A DNA stretch of 64,000 nucleotides from NCBI RefSeq assembly GCF_020523985.1, contig NZ_JAIVKM010000008.1, forward strand, positions 62,001 to 126,000, written 5' to 3'. The translations under genes were made by a program, and so were the position numbers. The stretch's first letter is position 1, and the number at the start of each line of letters is the position of its first letter. This document shows positions 57,567 through 64,000 of this stretch, piece by piece. The notes below the pieces were generated by a model, which was not told where the DNA came from, searched no databases, and saw only the letters and a list, made by a program, of their open reading frames with translations. The DNA is from Mangrovibacter yixingensis. Its GTDB lineage: Bacteria; Pseudomonadota; Gammaproteobacteria; Enterobacterales; Enterobacteriaceae.

Positions 57567-57689
57567 AATTAAAGAAAAAATTAAATGCCTGATAAAGGCG
57601 CCAAAAAAAATTTTATGCCGAATAGGAAGGTAAAATTTCCTGTTGTTTTTTTCGCTACTTTAACCGCCATTTTTATGTTAATTAATTGG

Positions 57690-57715
57690 TTTAACATAGT
57701 GCAAAGCATGTTAAA
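57690..57715 (-). promoter_or_regulatory. Upstream dyad, candidate enhancer-binding site
   Basis: TTTAACAT (57690-57697) and ATGTTAAA (57708-57715) form a perfect inverted repeat with a 10-nt spacer, about 160 nt upstream of the predicted sigma-54 start. This is the usual distance for activator sites. The rest of 57567-57780 is AT-rich and holds no gene. Confidence 0.55.
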
Positions 57716-57784
57716 AATGCACCAAGAAATACCTGGTGAGATTTAGAATTAAAATATTACATATCAGTAAATTACAAAACAAAA

Positions 57785-57806
57785 AGGCTGCCATCTCTGG
57801 CAGCCT
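57785..57806 (-). terminator. Terminator of the yjiHG-M20-gabD unit
   Basis: Perfect 9-bp stem AGGCTGCCA / TGGCAGCCT with loop TCTC (plus-strand view); on the minus strand T5 follows directly. It separates gabD from the sigma-54 promoter of the next operon. Confidence 0.82.
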
Positions 57807-57834
57807 CCGGGGAAACTTATATAAAGGGAGGTAG

Positions 57835-59292
57835 CTATAAGCCACCGATATGAAAAGATTTAGTTTCTAAATATTCATCAATACCACAACGAGCACCTTC
57901 CCGGCCAACTCCTGAAAGTTTAATTCCCCCAAAGGGAGCAACTTCCATTGAAATAACTCCAGTATTATAACCCACCATGCCAAATTCAAGTGACTCCGCC
58001 ATGCGCCATGCACGGCGCATATTCTCGGTAAAGAAATAAGCACCCAATCCATAAGGCGTATTATTTGCCATGGCCGTGACTTGTTGCTCATCATCAAACA
58101 GAAATAGCGGAGCTACCGGGCCAAATGTTTCTTCCTGGGCAATCAACATTTTTTCTGTGACATTGCCAAGAATGGTCGGCTCAACAAACTGGCTGGTTCC
58201 TGTCGCTATGCCACCGGCAATTAATGTTGCTCCCTGGCTTAATGCATCATCAATGTGGCGGTTAACTTTTTCTACTGCTGCCCGGTTAATCAATGGCCCC
58301 AGGGTAACGCCGGGATGTGTGCCATCGCCCACCTGAAGTTGTGCAACCGCTTCTTGCAGGCGTTGGCTGAAGCGTTCATAGATGCCGCGCTGAACAAATA
58401 TCCGGTTGGCGCACACGCAGGTTTGCCCGGCATTACGGAATTTACTGCTCATTATGCCGGTAATCGCCAGATCGAGATCCGCATCATCAAACACAATAAA
58501 GGGTGCATTCCCACCCAGTTCAAGGCTCAGGCGTTTTACGCTGTCTGCACTTTGCGCCATCAGCAACTGCCCGACACGGGTTGAGCCGGTAAAGGAAATT
58601 TTCCGCACATCGGTGCTGGCTGTCAGGGTTTTACCAATTTCCGTGGGGAGCCCGGTTAAAACCTGCATCACACCCGCAGGAATACCGGCTTGCTCTGCCA
58701 GCACCATTAAAGCCAGCGCACACAGCGGTGTCAGTTCAGAGGGTTTAACAATTACCGGGCAACCTGCGGCCAGTGCTGGCGCAACTTTGCGGGTAATCAT
58801 GGCAATGGGGAAGTTCCACGGGGTGATAGCGGCAGCAACCCCTACAGGTTGTTTCAGAACCAGAATTCGGCGGTCAGCGCTGGGGGCGGGAATAGTTTCG
58901 CCGCCAATACGGCGCGCTTCTTCAGCAAACCATTTCACGAAACTGGCACCGTATGCCACTTCCCCTTTGGCTTCTGCCAGTGGTTTGCCTTGTTCGGCAG
59001 TCATTATCTGCGCCAGATCATCGGCATTTGCCATGATCAACTGGTGCCATTTTTCCAGTAAAGCCGCACGCGTAGCGTTAGGGGTTTTCGCCCATTCATG
59101 GCGCACCTGTTCAGCACAGGCAATTGCCCGGCTCGTTTCCGCCGCTGCCAGGGCAGGAATAGTTGCCAGGCACTCGCCGGTAGCCGGGTTAATCACATCA
59201 AGGGTTTGCTGCGTATCGGCATCACGCCAGGCTCCGGCAAAAAATGCCTGCTGACGGACCAGCGTGGGTTGTTGTAATTTATCGAACCACAT
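57835..59292 (-). CDS. gabD: Succinate-semialdehyde dehydrogenase, GabD-like
   Basis: A 485-residue aldehyde dehydrogenase (E. coli GabD 482). Catalytic Glu258 (LSLELGGNAPF) and Cys292 (AGQTCVCANR) are present, the second with the CxC arrangement of GabD. It agrees with GabD along its length (TAEQGKPLAEAKGEVAYGAS, TRKVAPALAAGC). It turns succinic semialdehyde into succinate, the last step of GABA use. The ATG at 59292 follows AGGAGG; the open frame to 59343 is ignored. It may be the last gene of the yjiH unit, 157 nt after the M20 gene. Confidence 0.92.
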   Translation of the reverse strand: MWFDKLQQPTLVRQQAFFAGAWRDADTQQTLDVINPATGECLATIPALAAAETSRAIACAEQVRHEWAKTPNATRAALLEKWHQLIMANADDLAQIMTAEQGKPLAEAKGEVAYGASFVKWFAEEARRIGGETIPAPSADRRILVLKQPVGVAAAITPWNFPIAMITRKVAPALAAGCPVIVKPSELTPLCALALMVLAEQAGIPAGVMQVLTGLPTEIGKTLTASTDVRKISFTGSTRVGQLLMAQSADSVKRLSLELGGNAPFIVFDDADLDLAITGIMSSKFRNAGQTCVCANRIFVQRGIYERFSQRLQEAVAQLQVGDGTHPGVTLGPLINRAAVEKVNRHIDDALSQGATLIAGGIATGTSQFVEPTILGNVTEKMLIAQEETFGPVAPLFLFDDEQQVTAMANNTPYGLGAYFFTENMRRAWRMAESLEFGMVGYNTGVISMEVAPFGGIKLSGVGREGARCGIDEYLETKSFHIGGL

Positions 59293-59448
59293 AAAGCCTC
59301 CTGGTGTTGGTCTTTCCACTCTACGGGAGAGCGGAAAGCGCATGCTGCTTTATGTGCCAGGCAGATAACATCTCTTGCGCTATTTACCCGTGAAAAAAAA
59401 TTTTCTGCTGCCGCACGGTTTCACTGTGCGGCAGGTAAACAGATGCGC

Positions 59449-60552
59449 TTAACCGAGAACCCGGCGCACACAGGCTTTAAATACATCCACACCAATATCC
59501 AGTGCACTGCGGTCAAAGTGCATATCCGGGTGATGCAAGCCGGGTTTCAGGTTGGCACCCAGCCCCCAGAACCCACCTTTAATGGCCGGGCGCTGTACCA
59601 GATAATGGAAAAAGTCTTCGCTGCCTGGCGTGGTTTTCGGTTCAGTGAGGCCTTCATCACCCAACACTTCACGGATGGCTTCGCTAACCAGCGCGGTGGC
59701 GTCATCGTTAATAACTGCTGCAGGCATCTCTTTGAGAATCGTGGTTGCGACTGTTGCGCCATAAGCTTGTGCACTGTGAGCAATAGCCCGTTCTACCTGC
59801 GCTTTCAGCTCGGTCATGCCTTCGTTGTCTGCGGAACGCAAATCCCAGCAAACCCGTGCTTCGGCAGGAATCGAGTTGGTTACACCGGCATCGCTGAGAA
59901 AACGTGTGGCTTTCACGCTAAAGGTCAGTGAAGGAGACAGATGAATACCATTAACCGCCTGCACTGCATGTGCGGCAGCATCCAGCGCGTTAACCCCTAA
60001 ATGCGGGCGCGCGGCATGGGCGGCTTTACCGGTAAACACCGCTTCAATAGTAGAAGATGCCGAGTAGTACATTGCCGGAACAGCCTTGCCCATCGGGCAC
60101 TCTTCAATTGGACGTAAATGGAAGCCCAGCAGCATATCTACGTCATCCAACACACCTGCATCAACCAGCGCCAGCGCTCCGGTACCCAGCTCTTCCGCTG
60201 GCTGAAACAAAAATTTTAACCGGCCCTTTTTGACCAGACCTTGCTGAATCACTTCCTGGGCTGTGGTGAGCACTACCGATGAGTGGCCATCATGCCCACA
60301 GGTATGGCGGGCAACATGCTGGCCATCAATAATATGGCCCAGTGCGTCCATATCTGCGCGCAATGCCAGTACCGGCCCTGGCTCGCCGCTGTCCAGTTCC
60401 GCGACAATCCCCGTAGTGCCATTTACATGGCGGGTAACCTGGTAGCCAGCCGCTTCCAGCTTTTCCGCAATGTACGCGGAAGTTTGGTGCTCTTCAAAAC
60501 CCAGTTCAGGAATTTCATGCAATACCCTGAAGTGTTCAATTGTACGGGACAC
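59449..60552 (-). CDS. M20-family amidohydrolase / aminoacylase
   Basis: A 367-residue M20D metallohydrolase. Metal-site segments are RHTCGHDGHSSV (about 82-93), FQPAEELGTGALAL and GLHHPDMHF near the end. It is a second N-acyl or amide hydrolase in this region, distinct from the one at 44.6-45.7 kb. In E. coli the yjiHG genes are followed by iadA, an isoaspartyl dipeptidase; here this enzyme takes that place and probably cleaves the compound brought in by YjiGH. Exact substrate unknown. Confidence 0.87.
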   Translation of the reverse strand: MSRTIEHFRVLHEIPELGFEEHQTSAYIAEKLEAAGYQVTRHVNGTTGIVAELDSGEPGPVLALRADMDALGHIIDGQHVARHTCGHDGHSSVVLTTAQEVIQQGLVKKGRLKFLFQPAEELGTGALALVDAGVLDDVDMLLGFHLRPIEECPMGKAVPAMYYSASSTIEAVFTGKAAHAARPHLGVNALDAAAHAVQAVNGIHLSPSLTFSVKATRFLSDAGVTNSIPAEARVCWDLRSADNEGMTELKAQVERAIAHSAQAYGATVATTILKEMPAAVINDDATALVSEAIREVLGDEGLTEPKTTPGSEDFFHYLVQRPAIKGGFWGLGANLKPGLHHPDMHFDRSALDIGVDVFKACVRRVLG

Positions 60553-60620
60553 GTCTTACTCCTTTTGATTATTGCAGGTGCGGGTTGCGGTTTCTCCTGG
60601 CAACCCTTAACAACACAGAA

Positions 60621-61088
60621 TCAGGAAAATGCGCGCATAAACAGCATGGCTATCAATGCGTTGGCAATACTCACCACCATCAACAACGGCCAGTATTTTT
60701 TCGGCACGTCAGCAACACCCAACAGGCGCCCCATATACTGAAGCTGAGAACCCATCAGGAAGATAGCGGGGGCAAGAATGGTGATTTGCCCGGCGTCCAG
60801 TGTGCCTTTGGTTAACAGGCTGACAGCCACCCCGGTTCCTGCCGAAGAGGATAACCAGGCGGTTAGCAGGACGGTAATCGCCTCGCCAGGCAGCCCAAAC
60901 AGCCCCATCAGTGGTGCACACACGTGACCTATCATCTGCATCACACCCAGTAAGTTGAGCATTTCAGCAATCACATAGGCCATCAGCACATTTGGCATCA
61001 GGTTGTTAATGGCAATATTGAAGCCTTTGCGTGCGCCAATAACGAAAATATCAAATGGGTTATTGGAAACTTTTACTGGATTACTCAT
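60621..61088 (-). CDS. yjiG: Inner-membrane protein YjiG
   Basis: A 155-residue membrane protein (E. coli YjiG 153) of the nucleoside-recognition/Gate family: NPFDIFVIGARKGFNIAINN, then AEMLNLLGVMQMIGHVCAPL and LLTAWLSSSAGTGVAVSLL. It forms a pair with YjiH, whose stop it overlaps by 8 nt. The function is not established; the pair is thought to transport small peptides or organic compounds. Confidence 0.88.
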   Translation of the reverse strand: MSNPVKVSNNPFDIFVIGARKGFNIAINNLMPNVLMAYVIAEMLNLLGVMQMIGHVCAPLMGLFGLPGEAITVLLTAWLSSSAGTGVAVSLLTKGTLDAGQITILAPAIFLMGSQLQYMGRLLGVADVPKKYWPLLMVVSIANALIAMLFMRAFS

Positions 61089-61761
61089 TGGCGAAGTCCT
61101 TCTTATAAACGGTATTCAAAGCCAGACGCACTACCGCCGCGCCAACGAATTTCATTACGAACATTAATAACAGCGGAATAATTATGGGTGTGGTTAATGA
61201 GGCAAACATGGCTGAACCAATAGAAAAATAGTTATTAATCAACCCGGCTCCGGAATATTGCCATGCGCCCATAATCACCACATCTTTACGGGTAATTTTT
61301 TCGCTATCGTAGAGTTCCTTACTTAATGCCGCACCGGCATCGGTACTTTGTAAATCAGTAATTAATGCCAGGCCAGTATAGCCAGGTAAACCCAGCAGAG
61401 GTTTGAGTAAAGGCGTCAGTAATTTATGCGCGGCACGAATGGCGCCATAGTGAGTGAAAATCTCCAGCAACCCCAGCGCCAGCATAACTGTTGGCACCAG
61501 TGACAACGCAAACAGGAAGCCCGCTTTGGCACTTATGCCACCGCTACCAAGAAAGGTATTCGCTTCCGATTTCATGGTGCCGAACTTACCACCCAGGGTA
61601 GTAAAATCAAAAGCCCCCAGCCAGTTCATCCCTTCCACTTTATAAAAAAAGCCGGAGAAAACCAGCAGTACAATAATCAGCGACAGCCAGGCACCGGGGC
61701 CGACTTTCCATTCGCTGTGTGCTTCTCCTGATGGATTTTCCAGGGTTTTATTTTCGCTCAT
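61081..61761 (-). CDS. yjiH: Inner-membrane protein YjiH
   Basis: A 226-residue membrane protein (E. coli YjiH 227) with the Gate-type segment LALITDLQSTDAGAALSKEL and about five helices. The ATG at 61761 (MSENKTLENP) follows AGAAGAGAA; a TTG 18 nt upstream is less likely. It is the first gene of the unit yjiH-yjiG-M20-gabD and is divergent from a LysR gene. A sigma-54-like promoter lies upstream. Confidence 0.88.
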   Translation of the reverse strand: MSENKTLENPSGEAHSEWKVGPGAWLSLIIVLLVFSGFFYKVEGMNWLGAFDFTTLGGKFGTMKSEANTFLGSGGISAKAGFLFALSLVPTVMLALGLLEIFTHYGAIRAAHKLLTPLLKPLLGLPGYTGLALITDLQSTDAGAALSKELYDSEKITRKDVVIMGAWQYSGAGLINNYFSIGSAMFASLTTPIIIPLLLMFVMKFVGAAVVRLALNTVYKKDFANE

Positions 61762-61849
61762 ATTAATTTCTCTTCTCAAAGCTCCGGAACGTATTGGATG
61801 TTGTGTAAGTTGTGTTTGCAGGCTTTTTATTTGACATTACCCTGATATA

Positions 61850-61865
61850 AGCAGGATGTGTGCCT
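61850..61865 (-). promoter_or_regulatory. Sigma-54-like (-24/-12) promoter of yjiH
   Basis: Minus strand AGGCACACATCCTGCT: nine of eleven fixed positions of TGGCAC-N5-TTGCW match, with GG and GC correctly spaced. The leader to yjiH would be about 77 nt. Confidence 0.55.
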
Positions 61866-61910
61866 GTTTGGTGTTTTTTAACTATTGTTTTTATTTTTTA
61901 TACAGAACCC

Positions 61911-61935
61911 CATGCAATAGTGTTTATTTTGCATG
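61911..61935. promoter_or_regulatory. Dyad in the yjiH-lysR intergenic region
   Basis: CATGCAA (61911-61917) and TTGCATG (61929-61935), a perfect inverted repeat with an 11-nt spacer, about 85 nt upstream of the predicted yjiH start point. It may bind the LysR regulator encoded next to it or a sigma-54 activator. The remaining 61936-62214 holds no convincing gene. Confidence 0.5.
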
Positions 61936-62214
61936 CAGGATCTCCACTCTTTTTTTATAAAGAGTTCCCTGGTGTTGTAGCGCGTAAATTTATTATTTTC
62001 CGGCAAGCGCCGCTGAACAGAATAACCGAATTCCGGATAACTGCCCTGGTTTGGTGCAATTCTGTTTTACTGTTTCATGGCATCTACCGTTTGAACAAAA
62101 AAACATCACAAGACCATAAATTCGATTATTACGAAGCCAGACAGGAATATGAATGCCAGTTAATGGATGATATTGTTGCCCTGAGAGCAACAGTCAATCA
62201 TGAAAGGCCCGGAT

Positions 62215-63129
62215 ATGTTCCATGAAAAGCAGGTGAGTTATCTGTATGAAGTTGGTATTCAGGGTGGAATCCGCCGTGCTGCGGATATTCTTGGCGTGAA
62301 TCCTTCTGTTATCAGCCGGCAAATTAGTCAGCTCGAACGCCGTCTGCAACTCCCGCTTCTGGAACGCCGTGGCCGCACAGTTATTCTCACCGAAGCCGGG
62401 AAACTGTTGGCAGAAGACTACTTTGAAAGCCGCCAGCGCCGGGAAAAGCTGGAAAGCCACTTACGGGATTTGCGCCATATGCGCGGTGGCTCTGTTTCTG
62501 TGCGTATTGGTGGCGGGCTTATCAATGTGTTTATTCACGAGGTGATGACCCAGTTTGCCGAGTCCTGGCCGCAAGTGTTTGTGGAAATCAGTGTAGCCAG
62601 CATGCAGGAAATGCTTAACGATATTGTGATGGGTGAAGCGGATATGGCGGTCGCGTTTGGGCCTATTGGCAGCCCGGAGCTGAAGCGCCACAGTTTCCGC
62701 TGGGGGCCAATTTGTGCCGTGATGTCGCCAGGCCATGAGCTGGCTCAGCTGGAACGGGTAACCATTGAACAACTGGCGGAGCAGCGGTTAATCGCACTGA
62801 CTGAAAGCTTTGGCCTGCAGCGCCATATGAACGCGATGTTCCAAAGCAAAGGGCTGGTATTTTCCCCCGCTTATCGCTGCAACTTGTTCTCTACCGCCAA
62901 AGGGATGAGCCAGGCCGGTTTAGGCATTTCATTTATGAGCCGCTTCGCCGCCAGTTCGCTGATTGAGCAAGGAAAACTGGTTGCCATCCCGGTAGATCAC
63001 CCCATCGCCAGTAGTGCCCAGTGCCATTTGTTGCGCAACTCTGACCGCCGCTTCACCCCGGCCGCGCATCATATGTGGCGTTTATTACTCAATGCATTTA
63101 ACGACGCAGAAAGCACACTTCCCGCCTGA
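62215..63129 (+). CDS. LysR-family transcriptional regulator
   Basis: A 304-residue LysR-type regulator. The N-terminal winged helix is at about 5-62 (FHEKQVSYLYEVGIQGGIRR, then SVISRQISQLERRLQLPLLE), with an effector domain containing SVRIGGGLINVFIHEV and GEADMAVAFGPIG. The ATG at 62215 is chosen for AAAGG at 7 nt; ATG 62200 would add five residues. It is divergent from yjiH and is its likely regulator. Confidence 0.87.
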   Translation: MFHEKQVSYLYEVGIQGGIRRAADILGVNPSVISRQISQLERRLQLPLLERRGRTVILTEAGKLLAEDYFESRQRREKLESHLRDLRHMRGGSVSVRIGGGLINVFIHEVMTQFAESWPQVFVEISVASMQEMLNDIVMGEADMAVAFGPIGSPELKRHSFRWGPICAVMSPGHELAQLERVTIEQLAEQRLIALTESFGLQRHMNAMFQSKGLVFSPAYRCNLFSTAKGMSQAGLGISFMSRFAASSLIEQGKLVAIPVDHPIASSAQCHLLRNSDRRFTPAAHHMWRLLLNAFNDAESTLPA

Positions 63130-63255
63130 ACTGCCAGAATTGTTATTTTTTTGCACCATAATAAAGCAAAAGCCGAGATAGCCGTCTTAACTAAAATCAC
63201 TGCACAGAGGGCAACACCACCGATAAAATTATAATAATCAAACAGATAATTACTA

Positions 63256-63271
63256 TGGCACGGTTTGTGCG
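63256..63271 (+). promoter_or_regulatory. Sigma-54 (-24/-12) promoter of the ATP-grasp gene
   Basis: TGGCACGGTTTGTGCG: the -24 TGGCAC is perfect, GC of -12 is at the right spacing; two of eleven fixed bases differ. The start would be near 63282, 36 nt before the ATG. Confidence 0.6.
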
Positions 63272-63317
63272 TGTTCCCTTTCAGTTATTCCTGATTACGT
63301 AATAACTGGAGCGCGTA

Positions 63318-64000
63318 ATGATAAAAATAACCGTACCGGATGGCGTGTATTACGATGAAATGTTGACGGCAGAAGGAAAACAACGCCAACACTATGATGG
63401 CTGGTGGCAATGGTTTCAAAATACGGACCAAACTGCCATTCGCCAGAAAAAAGAGCAGGCAGAACTGCTGTTTCACCGTATCGGCATTACCTTTAATGTC
63501 TATGGTGAAGATGAAGGAACGGAACGGTTAATCCCTTTTGACAGCGTACCGCGCATTATTCCCGCCGATGAATGGAAAAAGCTCGACCAGGGCATTCGCC
63601 AGCGCGTTAAAGCGCTCAATGCTTTTCTCCATGATATTTACCACGACCAAACCATTCTTAAAGCCGGGTTAATCCCCGCTGAACAAGTGCTGGCCAATGA
63701 ACAGTTCCAGCCCTGTATGATTGGTATTGACCTGCATAACCACATTTACGCCCACATTACGGGCGTGGACATGGTTCGCAACAGTGACGGTAATTATTAC
63801 GTCCTGGAAGATAACCTGCGCACACCTTCTGGTGTGTCTTACATGCTGGAAAACCGCAAAATGATGATGCGGTTATACCCGGAGATGTTTGCCAACCAGC
63901 ATATCGCCCCGGTGGAACGTTACCCTGGCTACTTGTTACAAACACTGCGCGAAAGCTCACCGGTAGATGACCCCTGCGTGGTGGTGATGACGCCTGGGCG
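63318..64000 (+). CDS. Circularly permuted ATP-grasp protein (DUF404 type), partial
   Basis: The frame opens with MIKITVPDGVYYDEMLTAEG at 63318 behind GGAG and stays open to the end of the window (227 codons), so the stop is outside. The sequence has GIDLHNHIYAHITGVDMVRN and YVLEDNLRTPSGVSYMLENR, hallmarks of the circularly permuted type 2 ATP-grasp family. Such proteins usually stand in an operon with alpha-E and transglutaminase-like proteins and are thought to make an amide or peptide bond. Product unknown. The sigma-54-type promoter ties it to nitrogen control. Confidence 0.85.
   Translation, partial: MIKITVPDGVYYDEMLTAEGKQRQHYDGWWQWFQNTDQTAIRQKKEQAELLFHRIGITFNVYGEDEGTERLIPFDSVPRIIPADEWKKLDQGIRQRVKALNAFLHDIYHDQTILKAGLIPAEQVLANEQFQPCMIGIDLHNHIYAHITGVDMVRNSDGNYYVLEDNLRTPSGVSYMLENRKMMMRLYPEMFANQHIAPVERYPGYLLQTLRESSPVDDPCVVVMTPG

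Noticed and set aside
57717..57742. CACCA-N9-TGGTG near the sigma-54 promoter as an NtrC site
   Set aside because: NtrC half-sites should be separated by only three bases in this form; the spacing here is too long.
59293..59380. Possible sigma-54 promoter directly before gabD (TGGCACATAAAGCAGC on the minus strand)
   Set aside because: The GG-GC distance is off by one base, which sigma-54 does not tolerate; gabD more likely is read from the yjiH unit.
61860..62225. 121-codon plus-strand ORF before the LysR gene
   Set aside because: Overlaps the sigma-54-like element, the dyad and the LysR start; no ribosome site and no recognisable fold.

Overview
The window reads as the chromosome of a member of the Enterobacteriaceae. 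From 1 to about 21.4 kb nearly every gene has an Escherichia coli counterpart, in the order of the E. coli 94-minute region: mscM, epmA, frdABCD, blc, gdx (sugE), ecnB/ecnA, efp, epmB, yjeI, groEL/groES, fxsA, aspA, dcuA, cutA, dsbD, yjdC and a tRNA-Phe. Differences from E. coli are the lack of ampC between frdD and blc, an extra LuxR-type regulator next to gdx, and a chemoreceptor gene between epmB and yjeI. The genus cannot be fixed from this window.

From the tRNA-Phe 3' end (21.36 kb) to about 33.8 kb the content is accessory. It begins with a duplicated, decayed tRNA tail with a second terminator. Next comes a small module of inositol-monophosphatase-like protein, MFS transporter, HAD phosphatase and DeoR regulator, with sequence elements shared between its two transcription units. 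A remnant of a P4-type satellite prophage follows (immunity-like leader and one gene). Last is a complete L-sorbose operon (sorCDFBAME) carried with a decayed rluF fragment and a broken shikimate-dehydrogenase-like gene. The sorbose block is bracketed by two nearly identical direct repeats of about 137 bp.

From 33.9 to 42.2 kb there are a LysR and a LuxR regulator, a K+ channel, and a sulfur module: two YeeE/YedE-type membrane proteins, a two-cysteine ArsR regulator, and a divergent CoA-disulfide/persulfide reductase with a rhodanese domain. A NicO-type metal exporter and a DHA2 drug exporter follow.

From 42.4 to 64 kb the genes form a nitrogen-scavenging region. A minus-strand run of eleven genes (57.5 to 44.6 kb) encodes aldehyde dehydrogenase, HAD dehalogenase, amine oxidoreductase, a peptide-type ABC importer, a second FAD oxidoreductase, GNAT, 2-hydroxyacid dehydrogenase and an M20 amidohydrolase. 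A GABA-type aminotransferase and an Lrp regulator lie just beyond. Upstream lies a second minus-strand unit, yjiH-yjiG-M20-gabD, divergent from a LysR gene, and then a circularly permuted ATP-grasp gene that runs off the window. All three leading genes (ALDH, yjiH, ATP-grasp) have a candidate sigma-54 -24/-12 promoter, two with a perfect dyad farther upstream. The enzymes fit a route from an acylated amine or polyamine through GABA and succinic semialdehyde to succinate; the substrate is inferred.
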